Assembly (NCBI GenBank): GCA_039090855.1
Contig: CM077024.1
Span: forward strand, 64,131,594-64,195,593
Direction of reading: 5' to 3'
DNA from: Macrothele yani
Lineage: Eukaryota > Arthropoda > Arachnida > Araneae > Macrothelidae
Length of the DNA: 64,000 nt
The position numbers were made by a program, and so were the translations under genes. Shown here one piece after another: positions 55,387 through 64,000 of this stretch. The notes under the pieces are model-generated. The model saw nothing but the letters and a program-made list of their open reading frames with translations, made no database searches and was not told the origin of the DNA. Every line of letters begins with the position of its first letter. The stretch's first letter is position 1.

Positions 55387-56696
55387 CCAGATCAGATCAG
55401 ATGTAGAATATTTTAGGAAGGGAGTGTCTAACCCGAGGTCTTAAACAACCCTTACAAATAGGAAGCTAGGAGACTTGGGCTATAGAGTGCCCGTTAGGAA
55501 AGTGACACGAAAGCGAGGTAGAAAGGGGGAGGGAGACGCCCTTATTTATTACCGGGGGCCCAGTACCCGGGCCCGACGGCTTAACGTGCCCATCCTACGC
55601 ACGGTGGATATTTAGTGGTTCGAGCGTTCGTAACTAGCGTCTCGCGACAGCGATATCCACATGTATCGAGTTATCTCATTGGCAGCAATAAAACCGGCAC
55701 CCACCAATTGGCGACCGGCACTGCAACAGCACTTTTGTAGTTCGTATACGTCGTCGAAGTCGTGACACAGGTTGTTTACATCTTAGTTAACATTAGTTTC
55801 TTCATTGGCAGCTGTCGGCACAAATCGAACAATTTAACCTGTTTGCAGTATACATCCAAATATAAAAATGGCTATTCTTCCACAAACGGGCGCATTTCTC
55901 ACAGCTAAGACAGCGGAACGCTAGGACAGCTCGGCGAGCAATCTACTGTTTTCGATCTGGCAATGCATCTGTTGTTGTTTACATTCGAATGCAAACATTA
56001 TGGGTGGTTATCTTTGCATTCTGTTCTTAATTTTTTATTCATCATGATGACTAACGTTGTGTTATTTTTGTACTAAATGAAAACTGTAACTGAGATGTTG
56101 AAAAAGAACTAAAAAAAATATACATTGGGAGACTGATAAAAAATTATACTTTCGTATTTACAGTAAGTATTTTAATTCGTACTGAGAAATATATAGCAAA
56201 AGACAATTAAAGAAGAAAAGCAGCGATATTTATTGCCATTCGTGATTCCTTATTATTTCAAGGGTGGGTAGCGAACCATATCTTGCACACCATGATATGC
56301 ATGTTTTTCTATCTCGTACGACATCGTTAACGAGACTATACAAATTCCATTGAGGCATTATAAAATACAACAGACCAATTCAACGACAACTTCATGGAAT
56401 TTTAATACTATCGAAGGGTAATATGGACGGACAACTTAATATTTACTGAGCGTTGCCAGATCGAAAACAGTAGATTGCTCGCGGAGCTGTTCTAGCTTTC
56501 CGCTGTAAACAACAAGTGCCGCTTCAGTGCCGGTCGACAATTGGTGGGTGCCGGTTTTATTGCTGCCAATGAGATAACTCGATACATGTGGATATCGCTG
56601 TCGCGAGACGCTAGTGCGTTCGTACCTGCCTGGGTTCGAACCCGAGGTCTTCTCCGCGGCAGTCACGAACGTTGACCACTAGGCCACGCGCGACCC
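55387..56696 (-). mobile_element. SINE-A second copy, minus strand, split by a DNA element
   Basis: Direct repeat GTGATCGAGTGGA flanks it (55374-55386 and 56697-56709). Without the nested element it is about 318 bp, matching the 314-bp copy at 2691. The B box GGTTCGAACCC-like sequence is near 56633 and the AGATCAGATCAGATG tail is at 55389. Confidence 0.92.
55633..56615. mobile_element. 983-bp DNA transposon with long TIRs and 9-bp TSD (Mutator-like by TSD)
   Basis: Inverted ends start ACTAGCGTCTCGCGACAGCG and extend about 95 bp through ATAAAACCGGCACCCACCAA. The 9-bp direct repeat GCGTTCGTA flanks it (55624-55632 and 56616-56624). No transposase frame, so non-autonomous. 9-bp TSD and long TIRs fit Mutator-like elements; other superfamilies with 8-9 bp TSDs are not excluded. 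Confidence 0.88.
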
Positions 56697-57138
56697 GTGA
56701 TCGAGTGGAAATAATACGAGACAATACTAAAACTATTTTACTTCAACAATATACTGTAAGTAAATGTATAAGTTGTGAATTATTTGAGGTGTAGCAGCAT
56801 ACTTCCTGGGCCCTTGGTAATGGTAGGCCTCTAGACTATAGCCCCACTAGACCCCCCCTCCTTAATCCGGCCCTGGGAAAAACGGTAGAAATTTCCAGTA
56901 TGAATGCTGGAATTTACAGTAGAAAGTAACACAGTGAAAGTCTGTGGTAACAGGGGTACACGGGGATATAGCCACTATAACGGGGACAAGGCGATCATTG
57001 CGCTTCAGAGATACCCTCGGTATATCCGAATCTGAGTATGTATTTTGTTTGGGGGCACCATTGGAACCGCGTTATATCCGGTTTCTATTGTAATGAAATT
57101 TTCCAGTGCATATTGGAGAACAGTGTACATACAGTATG

Positions 57139-59086
57139 AAACAAGAAAGATGACACGAAGTTTCGGGTGTAATAAGCACGTCTTTTGAATCCGTTCTGGC
57201 GCAAATTAAATTTATCAAAGCTATTCAAAGTCAATGGAACCAGTATGGAAAATAATAGTATCTGACGGAAGAAAGAAGTTTTTCAATCGGGTTTTCAATC
57301 CCTCAGATATTGCTATAAACGGAATCGTGAGCTTACGCCTTCTGGTTGCAGACTTGTGCGTTAAATAAAACATGAATTTATATGAGAAATATTTCGCACC
57401 GGAAACTCTCTCCAACACAGAAATAATTTTTCAAATCGGACTCTTAGAACCAGAGATATCGACAAAAATAAGATGTGACTTTACGTCCCCTATTGGAAAA
57501 ACCATGCATTATTTTAGGAAGAAAGCATTCTAAAAAGGTTTATCCCTATGAGCCGTATCGGTCCAAGAAAAAAAAAAAAAAATTAGTCGAGTTTTCAGGT
57601 TCCCAGGTTTTGCTACAAATACATCAGAAGCAGATATTAACACTTATGCCCCCTGGTGGCAAAACGATTCTTTACCAAACATTAGAAATTATGTGAAAAA
57701 TATTTTCCATCAGGTGTTGCGTGCGATACAGGAAGAATTTTTCAAATCGGAGTTTTAGGAGCAGAAATAATGCAGAAAACGCATTTTACCTTTGTGCCCC
57801 CTAGCGGAAAGTCTATGATTTACTTGAAAATTTTGAATTTATAGGAAAAACATTTCGCATCGGAAACACTATCCAACAAAGAAGACATTTTTCAAATCGG
57901 ACTCTTAGAAGTAGAGATATTGACAAAAATAAGATATACATCTACTCCCCCTGGCGTAGAAACCATGCATTCTTTCAAGAAGAAAATGTTCCTAAATAGT
58001 TTGTCGACATGAGTAGTATCGATCAACAAACGACTTTTTTCAATCTAGATTTTAGAAGCTCATATTTTTCTGCAAATACATCAGAAGCAGAAATTAAGTC
58101 TTACGCCACCTGGTGGACAAACCATTTTTTACAAAAATTAGAAATTATGTGGAAAGGATTTCCTATCAGGAGCTGTATCTGTGCAGAAAGAATGTTTCAA
58201 ATCGGAGATTTAGAAGCAGAGATATAGGGGGAAACGCAATTTACCTTTACATTTCCTGGCGGAAAGTCTATGAATTACTTGAAAATTTTGAAATTATATG
58301 AAAAACATGTCACACGAAAAACACTATCCAACAAAGAAGAAATTGTTCAAATCGGACTCCTAGAAGTAGAGATATTGACAAAAATAAGATATACATCTAC
58401 GCCCCCTGGTGGAGAAACTGTGGAATATTTTAAGAAGAAAATATCCCGAAAAGTTTTATCGATGTGAGTGGCATCAGTCCACGAAATAATTTTTTCAATC
58501 GATATTTTAGAAGCTCAGATTTTATGGCAAATACTTCAGAAGCAAAAATTAACCCTTACGCCCCCTGGTGGCTAAAGTATTCTTTACAAAACATTAGAAA
58601 TTATATGCAAAAGATTTTCCATCAGGAGGTGTATCCGCCGAAGAAAAAAAATTTCAAATCGGAGCTTAAGAAGAAGAGTTATCGGGGAAAATGTAATTTA
58701 CTTTTACGCTCCCTAGCGGGAAATATATGCGTAATTTGAAAAAGTAACTATATCTAAAATACTCTTCGACATAAATGGAATCGAAAGATAAAATAATTTT
58801 TTTCAATCGGATGTTTAGAAGCAAATATGTGAAATAAAACGTATTTTTGTATTTGACATCATATGCATTTATGCTCTCTAGCGGCGAAATTGTACATCGT
58901 AAAAAAAAAAAAAAAAAAAAAAAACGAAATGGGGATCATCATTCTCATATTTCAAGCTTCCCAATGCAAAAAGAATTTTTCAAATCGGACTAATAGTTGC
59001 TGAGATATCGTGGGTACAGACGGACGGACGGAAGGACAAACCGATAACATAAGCACGATCTTTTTTTAACAAAAGACGTTCTAAAA
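57139..59086 (+). repeat. Family X modular tandem repeat, copy 5
   Basis: It starts AACAAGAAAGATGACACGAA and ends ACAAAAGACGT. Strong C-rich cores lie at 57644-57662 (TTATGCCCCCTGGTGGCAA), 58398-58412 and 58556-58574 (TTACGCCCCCTGGTGGCTA). The unit order matches copy 3, which has one more 458-bp higher-order unit. Confidence 0.9.
58556..58574 (-). promoter_or_regulatory. CTCF-like motif in family X copy 5
   Basis: TTACGCCCCCTGGTGGCTA; the minus strand reads TAGCCACCAGGGGGCGTAA, close to the CTCF consensus. Binding unproven. Confidence 0.5.
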
Positions 59087-60286
59087 ACATGAAAGCGAAG
59101 AAATGAAAAATGTGTCGTCCTCTGCAGCAGCTATTAACCGCTGAGCAAAGATCTTTCGAAATTTTACCCAGAAATTTGTCTTGATAGTATTTGTTCGTTC
59201 TTTATGACCAACTGCGTGGTTTTTGGGGGTTTGTAGAACCTGCGTCCCAAGGGAACGAAAGGGTCAAAAGACTGACAAAGAAATGTTCTTTTTGTACTGA
59301 CAAACTGCCCGATTTCATTTATCCATCCTTTTTATATAGTTTTTTTGGGTCCTCAGGTTTCCAGTTCAATTTGCGTGTTGAGAGTGAGATAAAAACTGCT
59401 ACATAACTGAAAGACACAGTGGGAATTTGCGTATGATGTATGTATATGCTATTCATAGTTATAATTTATGTTTGCGCCATCCTGAAAATTAAGCTATGGG
59501 CGCCTATTTGCAACATTAACACTTACTGATTATCTTTGTGATTTAAAGGTGTCACGATAAATTCGAAAATGATCTCAAGAGTGCTAAACACATTTTTGTT
59601 GGGGGAGAAAGCCTTAAATAATTTTTCAGGACGAGGCATTAGCAGTTTTGGGCTATTTTACTGCTCCAAAACGATATTGAATATAAATAACCCTTCAATA
59701 AGTGCCCAAATTGCCCACGCGCATCGAATTATCACATTCTTGAAATCTTAGATTTTTCCTTTCTATTAAAACTAATTTTACATTATTTGCATTACAGTGC
59801 AGTGCTGGGAATAGAAAAACTCTTTGTGATCATGAAAATATGTAACCTAAATGAAAATAACCTTACTGTTTTTTTCATTTTCTTATGAAGGCAAGGTAAC
59901 CTTTCGTTTCAAACAACTGGCGCATTAATGTGAATAGTTGATACTGTATTGCTAAATTATGTACGGATAATAGTACCATGTATTGAAAATTTGCTTAGTG
60001 ATGCTGATGTTTAATGGAAATTGAATATTATGTACGTTTTAAATGAAGAGAACAACTCTCGCTGACATAAATTCTACAACTAGTGTGAAGATGGTGATAA
60101 TGTGCTGCCATCTATGAACAAATTTTTACATCAGATATTCACTTTCAAACCTGGTAAATTTGAACAGAATGCTACAACAGATTCTTCAAAATGCCTTTTG
60201 GATCCAGTAGTACACTCAGTGGAATGGGCCGAGGCCCTAACCATGAGGTAACCCTTGGTCCTTCGTTCTTTGTTATTGGCTGCTTA
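59087..60286. other. Unassigned sequence between two family X arrays
   Basis: No gene, RNA or transposon recognised. A 60-codon frame at 59569 has no known family. Confidence 0.4.
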
Positions 60287-60944
60287 TTAGCACGTATTTT
60301 GTAAAAAAGATCGTGCTAATGTTATCGGTTTGGCGGTCCGTCCGTCTGTGGACACCATAACTCTGCAACTATTAGTCCGATTTCAAAAATTCTTTTTGCA
60401 TTGGGAAGCTTGAAATGTGGGAATGATGACACTTCATTTCTTTTTTTTATACGATGCACAATTTCGCCGCTAGAGAGCGTAAGCGCAGATGATATCGAAT
60501 TCAAAATACATTTTATTCCATATATATGTATTTTGAATATATGGAACCTTTCGATTCCATTTGTGTCGAAGACTTTTTTAGGTACAATCACTTTTTCAAG
60601 TTACGAATAAATTTTCCGCTAAGGGGCGTAAAAGTCAATCGCGTTTTCATCGATATCTCTGCTTCTAAAAGTCCGATTTAAAAAAATCCTTCTTTGTCGG
60701 ATAGCGCTTCCGGTGCAAAAGGTGTTACATATAATTTAAAATGTTTCAAGTACTTCAAATATTTTTCCGCTAGGGAGCGTAAAAGTAAATTGCGTTTCCC
60801 CCGATATCTCTGCTTCTAAAACTCCGATTTGGAATATTCTTCCTGTATCGCATACAGCACCTGATGAGAAATGTTTTTCATATAATTCTAATATTTGGTA
60901 AAGAATGGTTTGGCCACCAGGGGACGTAAGTGTTCACTTCTGCC

Positions 60945-61088
60945 TATGATGTATTAGAAAAGTATTGGCGCTGCTTATGGGCCGAAGAGATTCAAACACA
61001 CATGAAGTTTCATGGGTTAAAAACTGTTGAACAAGATGCAGAAAAACACTTAGACATGTGTTTTGATGCACTAAATTATATTTGCAGC
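60945..61088 (+). pseudogene. Coding-like insert in family X copy 6
   Basis: About 120 bp (60953-61072) is absent from the matching place in all other family X copies, which read directly from TGATGTATT into TTGCAGCAAAATC. The insert is open in one frame: LEKYWRCLWAEEIQTHMKFH, then GLKTVEQDAEKHLDMCFDAL. The composition is that of a globular, charged helical protein, unlike the repeat. No family recognised. It may be an exon or cDNA scrap, with a 4-bp TATT/TATA flank at most. Confidence 0.45.
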
Positions 61089-62073
61089 AAAATCTGAGCT
61101 TCTAAAATCTCGATCGATAAAATTCTTTCGTAGACCGATACCACTCACTTCGAAAAACGTTTCAAGAATGCTTTCTTCTTAAAACCATGCACGCCCCCCT
61201 CCCCAAGGGGCCTAGATGTATAGCTTATTTTTGTCCATAGCTCTGCTTTTGAGAGTCTGATTTGAATTATTTTTTCTTTGTTGGAGAGCGTTTCCGCTGA
61301 AAAATGTTTCTCAAATAATTTGAAAATTTTCTTAACTTACAAGTCTGCCACCAGAGGGCGTAAGATCACGTTTTCGTTTACAGGGATATCTTTAAATGAA
61401 AACGAAACATGAAGCCCGATTGAATTTTTTTTTCTTCGGTCAGATGCTGCTACATTAAGCAAAATCTGTACGCGCACTTTCTTCCCAAAATAATGCACAA
61501 TTTCGTCGCTAGGGGAGCAAAGGCCTAATCTGTTTATCTCAATGTCTCTGCTTCTACATGTCCGATTTAAAAAATTATTTCAACACCGGATGCTTTACTT
61601 TGTAGAACAGTTTAAGCTAGTATATGAGGAATTTTGTAATTCACATTTCTGTCGGTAAGTGGTGTTTGTGTACTTAAGTTTGCAGCTGTATCTCCGCTTC
61701 TAAAAACCCTATTGAGAAATTTCTTTTTTACTGTATGTCATTCGCTACAATAGAGATATGGAGCATTATCCTCTTTAAATAATGCAAATATTTCCCGGTA
61801 GGGGTGTAAACTTTTTTTCTCGCTATCTTTGCTTCCGGGAGACGTATTTGAAAAGTTCTTTTTCCTTAGCATAGCTTTTTCGTGAAGAATATTTTTCGCC
61901 TATTTTCAACTTTTCCATTATGCAAAATTCTTCCGCTAGCAGACGTAGACTTACATTATGTTTCCCTATCAATATTCCTTCTTTTAACTGTTCGATTTGA
62001 AAATCTCTTGATCTCTGATACCTTCCTTGTGCTATGAGAAACTTTTCGTGCACCATTTGTTAATTTTCGTAAC

Positions 62074-62286
62074 GCCTCCCCGGTGGCGCAGTGGTCTAAG
62101 TGATGGCTTCTGATCATTCTTCCGAAAGGGGTCCGGGTTCAATTACCGGTGAGGCATGGATGTTGTGTTTTTCTTACGGCACTGGCTCTCTCCCTTCCCT
62201 GGAACCAGTGACCCTAAATAAGGGACGGGCGACTGCTTATAGCCCATTGAGTTGCTCACCGTGGTTGTTAAACCTTCAATAAAAAA
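62074..62286 (+). mobile_element. SINE-B in family X copy 6
   Basis: The head is TCCCCGGTGGCGCAGTGGTC and the body GAGGCATGGATGTTGTGTTT. The direct repeat AATTTTCGTAAC (62062-62073) and AATTTCGTAAC (62285-62295) flanks it. The B box (GGGTTCAATTACC) is mutated. Confidence 0.92.
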
Positions 62287-62491
62287 TTTCGTAACATGCT
62301 TTTTAGCCGCTGGTGGAACTAAATAGGTGTTTCTATTTGTGTATGCTTTATCGATTGTAGAAACCGGTTGATCGTTTTCCTTACTGGTTCCATTGACTTT
62401 GAATAGCTATGATAAATTTAATTAGCATCAGAACGGATTCAAGAGACGTGCTCATTACAGCAGAAAATTCGGTGTCATCTTTCTTGTTTTT

Positions 62492-63463
62492 AAACATAAT
62501 TGTATATGTTTTTAAATTTATATTTTTCGAATCATTGGAAAAGCACTTAATTTAATATGGCGGAAATATATTTTGAGAGATGTTTTCTCCCTTGTATTTT
62601 TATTCGCATCTTCTATATTTTGGGCCACTCCCATAAAGAAATCCTGGGTGTTCCACTGTTGATTCATTGATTGTGTGCTATGAAATTTACTGTAATATTA
62701 GGGTAATGCTTGCTCCTTGTTGGTGTACTCAGAAAGCGTTAGTGGAAGTAGCTGTTTTTTGAGTGATAATGAATGAAACCGCATTTCATTCATTACTCGG
62801 TTTCCGAATAATAGTGTATATGGAACACAATATTGCGTTCCATTCACAGTGTCCATTCATTACACGTTTCATACACAACTCTATTCATTTTACAGTAAAT
62901 GAAACGTAATATACTCTACTCCATTGCCACTTTAAATACAACCCTATCTCTAAACATCTCTTGTTGTCTGAAGCACTGTAGTTTTCCGAAGAGGGGAGAA
63001 ACCGTTGGAGCATTGAATTTCGTCAGTTGCGTTCTAGTTGTCGTGGCAGTCACCATCTGCTGTTGTTTTGATTGAATAAAGATTGTTGATGACATTTCTT
63101 GTTTTCATTTCAGGAAATCAGGAAATACCATTAGCATGCAGCAGCATTCTATTAAAAAAACCACAAAAAAAAAAAAAAAAGAAAAGAAAGAAAGAAAAGC
63201 AAGGAAAAAGAAAGATGTTAACGAATTCTATGCACGAAAAAATTTTAAACAAAAGAATTTTAGCAAATTCAAAAAAAAAAAATTGTTGACTGTATATTGA
63301 CAAAATTTTTTGTTGAATTAACAAAACGTTTTTCTCAGTGAATGCACTCTCTGTTTATGTAAGGATCGGGTTAAATCTGTTTATATAGCATAAATTTTCC
63401 ATGAAATTTCTATCCAACTGCAAGACAGTAGTTCGATAGAAACTTTATATCAAATATCCATTC
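62492..63463. other. Unassigned sequence with an A-rich tract
   Basis: No gene recognised. ATTCATT-type phrases cluster at 62770-62900, and a purine run (A/G only) lies at about 63165-63210. Confidence 0.4.
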
Positions 63464-63679
63464 ACCGCCCCGGTGGCGCAGTGGTCTAAGCGATGGCTTC
63501 TGATCATTCGCACGGAAGGAGTCCGGGTTCGAATCCCGTGAGGCATGGATGTTGTGTTTGTCTTACGGCACTGGCTCTCTCCCTTCGCTGGAACCAGTGG
63601 CCTTAAATTAGGGACGGGCGACTGCTTATAGCCCATTGAGTTGCTCACGGTGGTCGTTAAACCTTCAATCGAAAAAAAT
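63464..63679 (+). mobile_element. SINE-B, best-preserved copy
   Basis: The head GCCCCGGTGGCGCAGTGGTC is followed by a perfect B box GGTTCGAATCC near 63526. The body runs to GTCGTTAAACCTTCAATCG and an A-rich tail. The direct repeat ATATCCATTC flanks it (63454-63463 and 63680-63689). Confidence 0.94.
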
Positions 63680-63689
63680 ATATCCATTC

Positions 63690-64000
63690 CAACTCATAAG
63701 CTTGTGGACGTATTATCGGATCTTGCAAAATTGCATTTTTCAACCAAACTTTTTGAAATTTATCAGCGATTTTTAGATTTTTATTTTATACTGTTTATGG
63801 AATCAAAAAATAGGTGAAAGGATTTATTCATGTATAGCTTAGCTAAGGAAGATATCAGGATAATGAAATTTTAGAACTTCTGAGATGTTATTTTGCGTGA
63901 TTGTTTGACGTGTAGTACGGAAGCTGAAAACCTTCAATATCGGTTGATGGCAGAAATGTCCCTCCAATTCGTTCAGCTCAAGAGCAGGCTTTAGCAGCTG
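63690..64000. other. Unassigned sequence at the window end
   Basis: No feature recognised. Confidence 0.4.

Larger units (their letters stand above)
54982..56875. mobile_element. hAT-like MITE carrying nested insertions
   Basis: Ends CAGGGCCAGATTAATG and (reverse) CAGGGCCGGATTAAGG with GGGCCCC-type subterminal text are typical of hAT non-autonomous elements. Removing nested insertions leaves about 570 bp. The left flank is an A run, so an 8-bp TSD could not be confirmed. Confidence 0.7.
60287..62491 (-). repeat. Family X modular tandem repeat, copy 6, inverted
   Basis: Reverse orientation: it begins TTAGCACGTATTTTGTAAAA and ends at TGTCATCTTTCTTGTTTTT. Cores include TTTGGCCACCAGGGGACGTA near 60909 and GCCACCAGAGGGCGTAAG near 61346. 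It contains a coding-like insert (60953-61072) and a SINE-B (62074-62286). Confidence 0.88.

Overview
This window looks like repeat-rich nuclear DNA of an invertebrate animal, most likely an arthropod and perhaps a chelicerate. It holds animal transposon families (Helitron, Tc1/mariner, tRNA-derived SINEs, a LINE tail). It also holds a short mitochondrial cox1 insert that only reads correctly with the invertebrate mitochondrial code (AGA as Ser, TGA as Trp). The arthropod and chelicerate assignment is inference. I see no intact ordinary host gene. Almost every long open frame is transposon-derived or lies inside repeats.

Layout. Positions 1-13.3 kb: two copies of a tandemly built repeat (family X), a tRNA-SINE (SINE-A), and a 5.4 kb Helitron (4644-10013) inserted in the second family X copy, followed by two decayed Tc1 elements. 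Positions 14-24.5 kb: a second modular repeat family (Y, three copies), a 38-bp minisatellite, a decayed DD36E Tc1 element and two more family X arrays. Positions 26.8-40.3 kb: decayed Tc1 copies (one split by the cox1 fragment), a LINE 3' end, a decayed mariner, an apparently intact DD36E Tc1-like element (34678-35898), a 546-bp IS630-type deletion derivative and a decayed Tc1 with 32-residue D-E spacing.

Positions 40426-54803 are the most unusual part: a 14.4 kb near-perfect palindrome (arms about 6.7 and 6.2 kb, loop 1.43 kb) with 5'-AG...CT-3' ends and a 6-bp target duplication AAGGGC. It carries a gene with a PC4/SUB1-like ssDNA-binding domain, complete on the left and truncated on the right. 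The gene is followed by histone-type stem-loops and has a duplicated CRE/E-box region upstream. The loop also holds a broken fragment resembling the DNA-repair dioxygenase ALKBH2. The ends match what is known for Polinton/Maverick elements, but no Polinton core gene is visible.

Positions 54.98-64 kb: a three-level nest (hAT-like element, then SINE-A, then an element with 9-bp TSD), two more family X arrays (one inverted, with a coding-like insert) and SINE-B copies. A recurring theme is that family X and the palindrome ends both carry repeated sites close to the CTCF consensus, in family X spaced about 150 bp apart.
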